43,517 bases of DNA from Nitrososphaerota archaeon (lineage in GTDB: Archaea > Thermoproteota > Nitrososphaeria > Nitrososphaerales > CADDZS01). How positions within the stretch are numbered: the stretch's first letter is position 1; the number at the start of each line of letters is the position of its first letter. A model generated the notes under the pieces. That model was given only the letters and a program-made list of their open reading frames with translations. It made no database searches and had not been told where the DNA came from. This document shows positions 33,107 through 42,480 of the stretch, piece after piece. The stretch is from contig JABDCJ010000014.1 of NCBI GenBank assembly GCA_013288145.1, positions 1 through 43,517 of the forward strand, read 5' to 3'. Made by a program: the position numbers and the translations under genes.

Positions 33107-35380
33107 TCACGCAGTTTCGACGACTGTAGAGAACTTTCGCAGAACATTTTCAGTAATGCGAGAGACATTATTTTCGAAGTTATTATAGGACAGACATCCC
33201 GACCAAGTTACGGACCCTGTACAGAAGACAGCTCCTTGATTTTCGTACTCAAGGTAAGTCATGTCAGCACGCACTCGATCATTCACCGATCCTCCTTGCT
33301 TAGAGTCTGAAGTGTCCAACTCTTCGACTACAAACTGGTATCCGTCAGAAAACCCGTTTGCTGTTGCGAGAAGCAGGGTGGATCTCGGGGTTCCCAGTGA
33401 ATAGTCGAGCCTGTCGAATTCGTAGCCAGCAGCAGAACGTTCTTGATCGAGATTATCGAAATCGCCTATTACCTCATCTCTTTCGATTCCTTCAAAAATG
33501 AAAGCAGCTCGCTGGTCGAAGCTGTCTTTCAATCGTAGATATGGCCTATTGGAAGCCCATCCCTGTGACGTAAAACCTATTCCGACCAACTTTTGGGGCG
33601 CTCTCCCCCGGTTTTTCCACAAGCCACCCAAATCTCCTGTGGTATTGTGATAGTATTCACCAGGCGGGGATCTCCAAGCTTGGGTACCGCCCCATCGTCT
33701 TACTTCAAACGTTTGAGGTCGGCAAGAATTAGTTGAGGTAACCCAATAAAATCCGTTCCCTCCCATATACATCAGCCTGCCTCCGCTGTTCAAATAAAGC
33801 TCCATGGCATCAAGCATTTGAGCTGTCCAATACTCGGGGTGAGTGCCGGTAACGATCACTTTGTAGGGCTCCAGAATGCTAGTTCCCTCCCAGTGCAGAT
33901 CTTCATCGGTTATGATGTCGTACTGGAACCCTTTCATTTCCATCCAGTATGTAATCCACAAATCTGCCGGGAATTGATGCGGAGATCCCTTTCCCATGGA
34001 CTGAACCGCTTCCTTGTAATCCGGTCTCATGGTCAAGATTGGTCGCAAACGAGAAACGTAGCAGACCCCGCTTCGATCAAGGTGTTTATCGTAAAGGCTG
34101 AGTAGATTTGTCCTAACTAAATATTTGTCAATTCTATGATTCGGATACTTGAAACCTTCAGGCATGACGAGCACAGTCTGCATTTCGATGTCTGCAATCG
34201 CGTGATCGTTTCCATAAGCCAGGTAACTAAGTGTCGGCACTAGAAATGCGATGCGTGAGGAAGATGTGCCTCTTCGAGGTCTTACAAAGAAAGGAATGTA
34301 GTCCGTATGTTCGCCTGCGGAGAGTTTTGCGGCATAAATTCCACTCTTGAAACTGCTTGGGATTGTAAACTCAAAGTCCACATTCCATTTGCAATCATCG
34401 AGATCGTCTTCATGGAAGTGAATTGCTCCGTACTCATCGAGGGCACGCCTAAAGTCGACCTCTCTTCCGGTCCAGTTGTGGACCGTGACCGCTCTCTTTG
34501 GATTGTTCACAGTCTTACCATGCCTTCGGAATCCAGAGAGATCGACAATTCGATCAGTCTCAACGCTCTGAGAAAAATCCCAATCGCCAGCAACATCGAT
34601 CCCAAATGCGCTTCGCGGGGCTCCCGATTTCAAAATTCTGAATTCTTCTTCATTGAGGACTCTGGAAAATAGAGCGGGCTTGTCTATTTTCCCGTTGAAA
34701 AAATTCATGCCAGTCAATACGGTAACACCACTTACCCCTGCTGCTCCTATAACAATCGAACCAACAGTGTCAAGTGAACCTAGCTTCACGATTTTCTCTG
34801 CAGTAGCGTTGGTGCCATTAGCTGGCCATGGATGTACAGATTCTTGTCGCACCGTTACCTTTCCTGAAATTGGGTCGTAACTGCACCCAACAAGATACCA
34901 AGTCTCTGGATGCAGTGACTTGCCAGTACTAATCCATTCGGTAGAGTTTGATGAATCTCGTAAAGCTAACGAGATTGCGCCCGCTTCATCTATGAAAAGT
35001 CCAAATACGGGACTCCGGCTGTTGTCCCAGTTGGTGAGTATGCCTTGGGTCCCCTTTTTCGGAGTTGTGGAATAAATCCAAGCTTGAATAGTGAATCCCT
35101 TTGAAAAGCCCACGCCACCTTCTAATGGAATAACTACGCATGAGCCCTGGGGATAGTGCTCCTTTTTCCCCGGGTACTCAGCAGAAACAGTCGTACTTAC
35201 TAGTTCTTCTTTGAATCCCGGGCCCTTTGGATTTTCATCAGCGTGTACAATTCGGACTATATCTGCTCTGTACTTGTCATAATCAGAACTCACCATAAAT
35301 CTAATCGTTTCATCTGGCTGAACACTCAATCTATCGCAGTAACCAATTATTGGAATCGGATTTTCTTCTGAAAGAGACAT
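33107..35380 (-). CDS. N,N-dimethylformamidase large subunit-like protein
   Basis: A 757-residue protein close in length and layout to the large subunit of dimethylformamidase, which splits N-substituted formamides into formate and the amine. Residues 1-90 form a beta-rich domain and about 90-270 a LamG/concanavalin-like domain (FTIQAWIYST, FFNGKIDKPALFSRVL). From about 370 on is the hydrolase-like domain with LSYLAYGND and the TGTHPEYWT motif (about residue 513), whose Glu I take to be an iron ligand, followed by GGRLMYMGGNGFYW. The small subunit known from bacterial enzymes is not in the window. The ATG lies 26 bases from a TATA box. A broken paralogue lies at 30.2-30.7 kb. Confidence 0.85.
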   Translation of the reverse strand: MSLSEENPIPIIGYCDRLSVQPDETIRFMVSSDYDKYRADIVRIVHADENPKGPGFKEELVSTTVSAEYPGKKEHYPQGSCVVIPLEGGVGFSKGFTIQAWIYSTTPKKGTQGILTNWDNSRSPVFGLFIDEAGAISLALRDSSNSTEWISTGKSLHPETWYLVGCSYDPISGKVTVRQESVHPWPANGTNATAEKIVKLGSLDTVGSIVIGAAGVSGVTVLTGMNFFNGKIDKPALFSRVLNEEEFRILKSGAPRSAFGIDVAGDWDFSQSVETDRIVDLSGFRRHGKTVNNPKRAVTVHNWTGREVDFRRALDEYGAIHFHEDDLDDCKWNVDFEFTIPSSFKSGIYAAKLSAGEHTDYIPFFVRPRRGTSSSRIAFLVPTLSYLAYGNDHAIADIEMQTVLVMPEGFKYPNHRIDKYLVRTNLLSLYDKHLDRSGVCYVSRLRPILTMRPDYKEAVQSMGKGSPHQFPADLWITYWMEMKGFQYDIITDEDLHWEGTSILEPYKVIVTGTHPEYWTAQMLDAMELYLNSGGRLMYMGGNGFYWVTSTNSCRPQTFEVRRWGGTQAWRSPPGEYYHNTTGDLGGLWKNRGRAPQKLVGIGFTSQGWASNRPYLRLKDSFDQRAAFIFEGIERDEVIGDFDNLDQERSAAGYEFDRLDYSLGTPRSTLLLATANGFSDGYQFVVEELDTSDSKQGGSVNDRVRADMTYLEYENQGAVFCTGSVTWSGCLSYNNFENNVSRITENVLRKFSTVVETA

Positions 35381-35400
35381 TTAAAAAACGCGTCTAGCCG

Positions 35401-35411
35401 GTGTTTATTAA
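35401..35411 (-). promoter_or_regulatory. TATA box for the dimethylformamidase-like operon
   Basis: The minus strand reads CTTAATAAAC, centred about 26 bases before the ATG at 35380. Confidence 0.5.
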
Positions 35412-35539
35412 GAATTGCGAGATTCGAGAAAATTTCAAAATTTCTGAAGGTAACCAAAATTGGTTTTGTGGAGAAACTAGGAAGGATCCAAAAAGCTATT
35501 CATTTAGTATCCTGAGATAGAGCTCGTGTCTTTCAAAAA

Positions 35540-36637
35540 TTGACTCATGAAAATGGAAATTCTCGACCTCAGTTTGGCGTTCACCTCAGTGTTTTCGGGC
35601 CGCGCGAGCTTGTAGATTTGGGAATACTAGCAGATCAATGTGGATTCGACTCCGTATGGATACCAGATCATCTGGCCGACTTGCCACCTGTCGGGGATCG
35701 GGTCGATCCTTGGGTACTTTTCGGTGCAATTGCAGCTAATAGTCATAATGTTCGAATGCTACCTGGAGTTACTGACCCCATTCGTATCCATCCGGCAAAA
35801 CTTGCCAACATTGTTGCAACCCTGGATGAGTTGTCATACGGTAGAGCGGATCTTGCAATCGGGGCTGGAGAAATCATGAACGTTGTAGATTATGGAATGC
35901 AATGGAGGGAGCACCCAAAGATAAGACTCTCACAATTGAAAGAGGCAATAATTGTGATTCGTGGACTACTACGATCCAATCTACAACATCCTTTTTCGTT
36001 CGATGGTGAATTCTTTCGATTAAAAAATGCTAGATTGGATCAGCATCCATCGAGAGATCCAAAAATTATTGTTGGAGCACTTGGTGGGAAACGAGCTCTC
36101 GAACTCGTCGGAGAAGTAGGCGACGGCTGGTATCCAGCACTCAATACGCTTGAATTGTTTAGGCAGCGCTGTGCAACTATAGATGCGTCTGCAAGGGCTA
36201 ATGGAAGGGATCCCACAAAGATCGAAAAAATTCATTTTACTTATGGCATAATGTCGGAAGACAAAGCGGTAATCAAGAAGTGCTTAGACTCGATCAAGCT
36301 TTCGATTCTAACTCTGTCGAGTAAAATCATCCTAAAGGAAATGGCCCAGAGGGGACTGGTAGATTCTGTCTATACTGACTCCACTATCTCATATCAGCAA
36401 ATGAGAGCAAGTGAAGATGAGGTACGAAAAGCTATTTCGATTGCACAAAAGATTCCAGATGATATAGTCTCTAGTTTTGCGGTTATAGGAACTCCTTCCC
36501 AGATTCGTGAAAAACTAGAGCCGTTCGTAAAGGCTGGTGCCAGCCATATTGTCTTCTTTGACGTTTACTCTATGGGAGTCTCCGGGAAAGTTGAAGATTA
36601 CGCTTCCTTCATAAGAGAGTTCTCCAGGCAATTCTAA
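35540..36637 (+). CDS. LLM class flavin-dependent oxidoreductase (F420-type)
   Basis: A TIM-barrel luciferase-like enzyme of 365 residues. The first strand FGVHLSVFGP, the motif DSVWIPDHL, RMLPGVTDPIRIHP and the coenzyme-region GRADLAIGAGE are typical of F420-dependent LLM proteins related to methylene-tetrahydromethanopterin reductase. It would transfer hydride between reduced F420 (or FMN) and an unknown substrate, perhaps oxidising a carbon or nitrogen centre freed by nearby hydrolases (inference). The start is TTG; nearby ATGs are out of frame. It is divergent from the dimethylformamidase-like operon, with 159 bases between. Confidence 0.85.
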   Translation: MTHENGNSRPQFGVHLSVFGPRELVDLGILADQCGFDSVWIPDHLADLPPVGDRVDPWVLFGAIAANSHNVRMLPGVTDPIRIHPAKLANIVATLDELSYGRADLAIGAGEIMNVVDYGMQWREHPKIRLSQLKEAIIVIRGLLRSNLQHPFSFDGEFFRLKNARLDQHPSRDPKIIVGALGGKRALELVGEVGDGWYPALNTLELFRQRCATIDASARANGRDPTKIEKIHFTYGIMSEDKAVIKKCLDSIKLSILTLSSKIILKEMAQRGLVDSVYTDSTISYQQMRASEDEVRKAISIAQKIPDDIVSSFAVIGTPSQIREKLEPFVKAGASHIVFFDVYSMGVSGKVEDYASFIREFSRQF

Positions 36638-36707
36638 AGTAAAAATCGTATGTCTGCTAACCTGTTCGAACGATGCCCAGGTCTGACGGAGAAGATTTCA
36701 TGAAAAA

Positions 36708-37697
36708 ATGACAAAAGTTGTTTTTGGAGCAATTGATGATCTCGGATCGAAAATTGGAAGATATGCTGCTGTCTCCCAAGATATTCCATGGAGACTAGTC
36801 AAGGATAGGATTGGGGGAGAACCCTCCGCCCCTATCATGACCGAAGGACTGGAACATGATTATTTGGAAGAGCTCCTTAGACGCACTCCCCAGGTTGATA
36901 CAATTGTTGGAATCGGAGGAGGCGTGGCGATTGATACTGCAAAATATCTTGCCTGGAGGCGTGGTTGTCGATTAATCTTTGTGCCTACGATAATATCCGT
37001 TGATGCATACGTTACTCCTGCAGCTGCTGTGAGATATTCCGGCAAGGTGAATTATACTGGCAGTGTTGCACCTGATCAGATAATTATCGATTTCAAAGCA
37101 ATTAGGGCTGCCCCGGTTAGATTGAACACTGCGGGAGCTGGGGACATCTATTCTTGCCGAACCGCTTTGTTCGATTGGAAGCTAGCACGGGATAAGAAAG
37201 GGGAATCCTTCGACGAAGAAATAGCTGCCGAATCTGAGAGAATACTCGAAAAACTAGCATCAAATGCTCACGAAATAAGGAGGGCCTCTGAAGCTGGGAT
37301 AAGAACGCTCGTTGAGCTTCATCTGGAAACCAATCGCATTCAGATAAAGGTTAACAGCCCGAGACCGGAAGAGGGCAGTGAGCATCTATTCTTCTATACG
37401 CTGGAAGAGCAATTACATCGATCTTTCGTTCATGGGGAGGTAGTGGGAACTGGAATCTATATCATGACACACTTTCAATCGCAAGAAGAGGAGCTTGTCG
37501 CGAAGGAGATGAATGAGATGGGATTGCTATTTAGCCCAAAGAATTACGGGATAACACGAGATGAGTTTGCCGACACGATTCTTCAGATAAAGCGGTACGT
37601 TAGAGAGACTAATTTCATGTATACGATAATGGATGAAATTGAAGTAACTCGACAGGATTGCGACGAATTATGGCGAAAACTTGACGCTGTCGCATAA
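36708..37697 (+). CDS. Glycerol-1-phosphate dehydrogenase-like (AraM/EgsA family) protein
   Basis: An iron/zinc-type alcohol dehydrogenase fold protein of 329 residues. The NAD(P)-binding loop is GIGGGVAIDTAKYLA, and the metal site is suggested by Asp in AGAGDIYS, His in GSEHLFF and His in FVHGEVVG. The block FVPTIISVDAYVTPAAAVR and the pair GAGD/SEH follow glycerol-1-phosphate dehydrogenase rather than other Fe-ADHs. Archaea need such an enzyme for lipid backbones, but the placement among catabolic genes and the altered SHDG-type loop (ISVDAY) suggest a paralogue with another polyol or aldehyde phosphate substrate. Start ATG. It shares orientation with its two neighbours. Confidence 0.82.
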   Translation: MTKVVFGAIDDLGSKIGRYAAVSQDIPWRLVKDRIGGEPSAPIMTEGLEHDYLEELLRRTPQVDTIVGIGGGVAIDTAKYLAWRRGCRLIFVPTIISVDAYVTPAAAVRYSGKVNYTGSVAPDQIIIDFKAIRAAPVRLNTAGAGDIYSCRTALFDWKLARDKKGESFDEEIAAESERILEKLASNAHEIRRASEAGIRTLVELHLETNRIQIKVNSPRPEEGSEHLFFYTLEEQLHRSFVHGEVVGTGIYIMTHFQSQEEELVAKEMNEMGLLFSPKNYGITRDEFADTILQIKRYVRETNFMYTIMDEIEVTRQDCDELWRKLDAVA

Positions 37698-37768
37698 GAA
37701 CCGTTGTATCATTTCCTTGGTTTTCTTTTATTTATCCACAAACATGGGATAGAAAGATCTGATAGAGT

Positions 37769-39055
37769 ATGTTTTCAACCAGATTACAATGCGAGACTTG
37801 TGGTAATGAATTAGAGCTCGGAGCTTATTTTGGACCATGTCCTAACTGCCTCAAGCGGGAAATTATTTCTGAAATATCTGTCAAATACGACTACGAGGCG
37901 ATAAAGAATGTACTGTCAAAAGAGGTTCTGTCTAAAAGAAGTCGCATAGACCTTTGGAGATTTGGAGAGTTCTTACCTGTCGAGAACCAAAAGAACGAGC
38001 TCCATTTGGGCGATGGCTGTACGCCACTAATTGAAGCCCGAAGTTTAGCAAAAGAGTTCGGTATCAAGAGATTATACATCAAGGATGAATCGCGAAATCT
38101 AACGTGGAGCTTCAAAGATCGGCTCGCTTGCGTGGGAGTAGCGCGGGCGCTGGACTTTGGTACAAAGATGATTACAGGATTGTCAACGGGAAATCATGGC
38201 GCCGCAAGTGCAGCCCACGCTTCCGCCGCTGGGCTCAGGTCAGTGATTTTCACTGTTCCTTACATTCCCAAAACCATGGAAATTTACATGAGGATGGTGG
38301 GGGCTATGCTCGTGCCAATAGACCTACCAGAAGACAAGTTTGGTGATTACCCGTACGATATATTGCGAACATGCGTCGAGAAATTGAATTGGTATCCGCT
38401 GACTGCCTACACTGTTCCACCGGCTACAAATGCATACGCGGTTGAGGGTTACAAGACGATAGGACACGAAATCTGTGAGGATTTGAACTGGAAGTCGCCT
38501 GACTTTGTTCTATTTCCCACAGGTCAAGGAGATGGCTTTTCCAAATATTGGAAGGGCTTTTCAGAAATGGTGACCGTGGGGTTCGTTGAAGATTCTCCCA
38601 AGATGATAGCGGTACAGCCCACTGGAGCATCGCCTCTGGCTGAGGCAGTTACACATGGGCTCGATGTGGTTCCGAGAATAGCTGCCAAATCAACCGTGCA
38701 ATTCTCGACGGGGGTTAGCTCTTCAAGCAACGAAGCACTAAAGGCGATCAAGATTTCGCATGGAAGCGTCGCGACTGTTTCAGATGAGGAAGCAATTTCG
38801 GCGCAGAAAAACCTTGGCATGAAAGAAGGAATATTTTCGGAACAGTCTTCAGCTTCTTCAGTTGCTGCGCTCCCGTCTCTGATAGAAAAGGGAATTATCG
38901 ATAGAGATAGTACGGTCGTCTGCGTCATAACTTCTTCTGGTCTCAAAGACACATCAGTCCCCGAGAATAACTTGCCCCACATCTCGCCTATTCGAAATAA
39001 TTGGAGCTCTTTTGTTGATTTCTTGAAAACCACTTACCAGTATGATATTTCTTGA
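37769..39055 (+). CDS. Threonine synthase-like PLP enzyme
   Basis: A fold-type II PLP enzyme of 428 residues. An N-terminal zinc ribbon (CETCG at 8-12 and CPNC at about 29-32) precedes the catalytic domain, where the PLP lysine is Lys116 in TWSFKDR and the phosphate loop is STGNHGAA. Threonine synthase turns phosphohomoserine into threonine, but related proteins act as threonine dehydratases, diaminopropionate lyases or cysteate synthases. The changed first Asn motif (NLTWSFKDR instead of NPTGSFKDR) hints at a different substrate. The gene is 72 bases after the dehydrogenase gene. Confidence 0.85.
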   Translation: MFSTRLQCETCGNELELGAYFGPCPNCLKREIISEISVKYDYEAIKNVLSKEVLSKRSRIDLWRFGEFLPVENQKNELHLGDGCTPLIEARSLAKEFGIKRLYIKDESRNLTWSFKDRLACVGVARALDFGTKMITGLSTGNHGAASAAHASAAGLRSVIFTVPYIPKTMEIYMRMVGAMLVPIDLPEDKFGDYPYDILRTCVEKLNWYPLTAYTVPPATNAYAVEGYKTIGHEICEDLNWKSPDFVLFPTGQGDGFSKYWKGFSEMVTVGFVEDSPKMIAVQPTGASPLAEAVTHGLDVVPRIAAKSTVQFSTGVSSSSNEALKAIKISHGSVATVSDEEAISAQKNLGMKEGIFSEQSSASSVAALPSLIEKGIIDRDSTVVCVITSSGLKDTSVPENNLPHISPIRNNWSSFVDFLKTTYQYDIS

Positions 39056-39156
39056 AAATGGAAAAGAGAGGCCGCACTTTACGGCAAAAAAAGACCATTC
39101 AAAGGCAAACTAGCTCTAGTTCTGAGCTGAATGCCTTTGACGGAATCCTTGAACCC

Positions 39157-40500
39157 TTACGCTAAAGTTTTGAGCGCGTCCTTTGCGGCTTCGGTCGCTT
39201 GTTGAACTTGTTCTTCAGTGTGAACTGTTGAAATAAAGAGGTGTTCGTACTGTTGCGCATGGAAGTAAACGCCCCTTTTGAGCAACTGCTTACTGAACTT
39301 GAGATACTTTGCGCTGTCGGTGCTGAAAAAGTCTCGATAGTTTCTGATTTCCTTTAGCTTTGTAAAGTAAAGCTGGCAGCCAGCACCATCCAGACCCTGC
39401 ACAATAGCCTGGGTCTTTGTCCTGTCGACCGCCTCCTGCAATCCATCAATTAGGAGATTCCCGATCTTTCTCATATGCTGGTAAATTTGTCCGTTGTTTG
39501 CATCGAGCAGTGAAAGTGATGCGTATGCAGCTGAAACGCAGAGTGCATTCGCGTTGTAGGTTCCACTGTGCATGATTTTTCCGGGTACGACCTGTTCCAT
39601 AATTTTCTTCTTACCCGTTATGGCTGAAATTGGAAAACCTCCGCCCAGAGCCTTTGCAAAAGTAGCTAGATCGGGTCTCAATCCGTAGTACTCTGCCGCT
39701 CCTCCCCTCGCTAGCCTAAATCCTGAGATGACCTCGTCAAGTATGAAAACGACATCATACTGATCGCATAGTTGCTCCAAACCCTTGAGGTATCCTTCAT
39801 TGGGGGTCACACATCCAATATTCATGAGAACGGGTTCAGTGATTATGGCAGCAATCTCGTGAGCCCTTCGCTTCAGGGTCTTTTCAACGACATCCAAATC
39901 ATTCCAAGGAAGAACAATCATCGTATCAAGCACTTCATCTGGAATACCCCAAGAAGCCGGAATTTTGGTAGGAGAAATACTGGGACCCAGCGATGGGTAT
40001 CCCAGACCTCCTGTCAGGACGTAATCGTGGGACCCGTGATACGCTCCTTCAAATTTAATGATCTTGTCTTTTCCTGTTACTCCCCTTGCAATTCTCATCG
40101 CATTTGAAGTAGCTTCGGCTCCGGTACTCGAGAAGCGAACCATATCTGCATTGGGTACCATTTTTTGAACTTTCTCGGCAAGATCTACTTCTTTCTCGTG
40201 GAGCAATGCGAACATTGTACCTTTCGTAAGCTGGTCCGCCGCTGCCTCCATTAGCTTTGGATGGCAATGTCCGTGAATCAACGGACCCATAGCGAGGATA
40301 AAGTCAAGGTACTCGTTCCCGTCAATATCCCATACTTGAGCTCCTTGTCCCCTTTCAAATGCAAGCGGGTAGGGATCAAAAATTGGATAACATTGGCCAT
40401 GAGACGATGCACCACCCGGCATAACCTGTCGAGCCCTTTCGTATAGCTGCCAAGTCTTGTAGGTATTCAGCCCGCTAACGTACTCGGGATATTTTTCCAT
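39157..40500 (-). CDS. Class III aminotransferase, glutamate-1-semialdehyde 2,1-aminomutase-like
   Basis: A roughly 447-residue protein of the GSA aminomutase branch. It has ARQVMPGGASSHG at the N-terminus, RFSSTGAEATSNAMRIAR, EGAYHGSHD, ILDEVISGFRLARGG and the PLP lysine in TFAKALGGGFP (residue 283). True HemL supplies tetrapyrrole precursor. Here the setting, next to amine and amide genes with no other tetrapyrrole gene, favours a beta- or omega-amino acid transaminase or mutase, but HemL cannot be excluded. A TTG five codons upstream (40515) is the alternative start; ATG 40500 has a weak GGAAG before it. It is convergent with the threonine-synthase-like gene. Confidence 0.87.
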   Translation of the reverse strand: MEKYPEYVSGLNTYKTWQLYERARQVMPGGASSHGQCYPIFDPYPLAFERGQGAQVWDIDGNEYLDFILAMGPLIHGHCHPKLMEAAADQLTKGTMFALLHEKEVDLAEKVQKMVPNADMVRFSSTGAEATSNAMRIARGVTGKDKIIKFEGAYHGSHDYVLTGGLGYPSLGPSISPTKIPASWGIPDEVLDTMIVLPWNDLDVVEKTLKRRAHEIAAIITEPVLMNIGCVTPNEGYLKGLEQLCDQYDVVFILDEVISGFRLARGGAAEYYGLRPDLATFAKALGGGFPISAITGKKKIMEQVVPGKIMHSGTYNANALCVSAAYASLSLLDANNGQIYQHMRKIGNLLIDGLQEAVDRTKTQAIVQGLDGAGCQLYFTKLKEIRNYRDFFSTDSAKYLKFSKQLLKRGVYFHAQQYEHLFISTVHTEEQVQQATEAAKDALKTLA

Positions 40501-40544
40501 TGTGACTTCTTCCAAAATTCGTCGTCGAGATTCCGAAATGGACG

Positions 40545-40558
40545 TTTTATTATAAAAG
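40545..40558 (-). promoter_or_regulatory. TATA region for the aminomutase-like gene
   Basis: The minus strand reads CTTTTATAATAAAA, 30-50 bases before the candidate start codons. Confidence 0.45.
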
Positions 40559-40775
40559 ACTTACATGGTAGTTTTTGGTGCGATCAACGGTACTGAAAAA
40601 TTTTGGAATGCGAGATTCCTTAAACCGTGGAGTTATTTATGAGACGAATCTATTATTCACTCGAATAAACTCAATTCCTCATTTCGAGTTCTTCCAGAGA
40701 ATGGAAGAACTTGCGATATTTTCCGCTTAACTACTCCAAGCATCAGCTTGTTATTTTTGAGAATGCCGTACAAGG

Positions 40776-40783
40776 TATAAATA
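40776..40783 (+). promoter_or_regulatory. TATA box for the second APC permease gene
   Basis: TATAAATA, centred about 34 bases before TTG 40813. The longer frame from 40711 would place the box inside the coding region. Confidence 0.6.
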
Positions 40784-40812
40784 GAACTCTGTTTTGTAAA
40801 GGGGCGGTACTT

Positions 40813-42414
40813 TTGACTCAGCAGCCGCAAACGTTTGTACGAAACGCCACTGGTCTAGTAAGAAATATTGGATTTCTCGATCAATTTCTAATTTCGCAAT
40901 CCATAGTCAACCCTGTACTTGGATTCGTACTAACGGCGCTTTATGCTCCATACTTTTTTCCGGGCGCTTATTTGCCGCTAGTTTTCCTGATTGGTTCGGT
41001 TCCTGCCTTCGCGATGGTCGTAGTTTATTCTAAATTGAGCGGAGCAATGCCGCGTAGCGGAGGTGACTACGTTTGGTCTACTCGCATTCTGGGACCTCTG
41101 TTTGGTATGATCCAATTTCTCTTCCTACTCGGGACTACTGTTATTCTCGGCGGAACTTTTGCGTCCTACTCAGCTGTCTCAATCGTGCTTACTCAGTTAC
41201 TATTTGGCCTCGGTGTAACCACCCAAAATCATGGCCTTCTTTCTTCCGCATCATCTCTGGGACTGACAGGTGTCGGGTTTCCAGTTGACATGCTCATTTT
41301 CTTGGTTTGCTTTGCTATTGTAATTGTTGGTATGAAACTTTGGGTGTGGTTCCAAAGAGTCAGCTTTGTGCTGTATTACATAGTTGCAGCAATTTTCATC
41401 GGACTGCTGATTACCACAAACCCTTCCTCTATTCCAACTCTATTCGATAACGCGATGCGGTTTGCTGGGTCCAACGCAACTTATTCTGGAATTATATCCC
41501 AAGCCAGCTCGGGTGGTTTCTCTCTTACTGGATTCAACTTGAATTCTACGCTGCTCGCAGCTATCCCCTGGGGGTTCCTTACATTCACTGGATTCAACTA
41601 CGGCACGTATCTAGCTGGTGAGACGAAGAATGCGAAGTCTTCAATCACTAAAGCCCTGTTGGGTTCAGCTGTTCTTACTACGATAATTCTTGTTGGAATG
41701 AGTTTTCTCGCTTACAATGTATTTGGGCAAAGCTTCCTCAATGCTGCAAGTTATGTTGCAGCTACGAACGGGGCTTCCTTACCAGTTACTCCAACCGTGA
41801 GCTTACTTTTCTCCTTCGTCAATCCTGGTGTTGCTTTGTTTTTGGGAATATCATTTTTGTTGATAGCCATGCTGAATGCTATGGGGGATATCATCGCAAT
41901 GTCCCGAATGACATTTGCTGCTTCATTTGATCGTTTGCTTCCATCAAAATTAGCAGATGTAAATGCTAGATTCAGCACGCCTCACTGGGCAATACTGTTC
42001 ATTTCAGTGATATGGGGTGCATGGATCGCAATACTGTGGTTTGCAGGTGAAATTTCGACGATTTTGAACACGAGTCTTGTCGTCCCGATCGGCTACGCGC
42101 TTCCCCTTGTGGCGACGCTGCTGTTTTATTTTAGGCGGAGACAGCTGTTTAACCAGACTCTCGGAGGTGTTCGAGAAGCAGCAATCATAATTTTCGCTTC
42201 GGCTGTCGGAATTGCTGCGTTTGGTCTTTACATTTTTGCAGAGACAGTCCCAATATCCAGCGGGATCTTCCTTGGCAGCAATCTCGCGCTGGCCTTCGAG
42301 GTTGTCGTGGGATTCCTGATCGCTGGCATTCTGATATACGCCATTTCTACTTACTCTGCTAAGAGGAGTGGTATCGACCTTAGCCGGATTTATGCCGAGA
42401 TTCCACCAGAGTAA
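40813..42414 (+). CDS. APC family amino acid permease (paralogue 2)
   Basis: A roughly 533-residue membrane protein with about 12-14 hydrophobic segments and the APC signature MPRSGGDYVWSTR. Like the permease at 12.7 kb it has an ATGLVR-x-IG block right after the start and a YAGE/LAGETKNAKS segment mid-protein, and it ends in EIPPE. It probably imports an amino acid or amine. The open frame reaches back to 40711, but the TATA box between and the agreement with the paralogue support TTG 40813. It is convergent with the phosphotriesterase-family gene, 66 bases apart. Confidence 0.9.
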   Translation: MTQQPQTFVRNATGLVRNIGFLDQFLISQSIVNPVLGFVLTALYAPYFFPGAYLPLVFLIGSVPAFAMVVVYSKLSGAMPRSGGDYVWSTRILGPLFGMIQFLFLLGTTVILGGTFASYSAVSIVLTQLLFGLGVTTQNHGLLSSASSLGLTGVGFPVDMLIFLVCFAIVIVGMKLWVWFQRVSFVLYYIVAAIFIGLLITTNPSSIPTLFDNAMRFAGSNATYSGIISQASSGGFSLTGFNLNSTLLAAIPWGFLTFTGFNYGTYLAGETKNAKSSITKALLGSAVLTTIILVGMSFLAYNVFGQSFLNAASYVAATNGASLPVTPTVSLLFSFVNPGVALFLGISFLLIAMLNAMGDIIAMSRMTFAASFDRLLPSKLADVNARFSTPHWAILFISVIWGAWIAILWFAGEISTILNTSLVVPIGYALPLVATLLFYFRRRQLFNQTLGGVREAAIIIFASAVGIAAFGLYIFAETVPISSGIFLGSNLALAFEVVVGFLIAGILIYAISTYSAKRSGIDLSRIYAEIPPE

Positions 42415-42480
42415 TAAGACTAGTACAGCTCTAAAGTTAGAGCTGTTGAATCATATCGACGAAAGTAGAGTCCCTGTGAA

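Noticed and set aside
38524..39033. 169-residue minus-strand frame within the threonine-synthase-like gene
   Set aside because: Antisense to a clear PLP enzyme; its length results from codon bias of the real gene.
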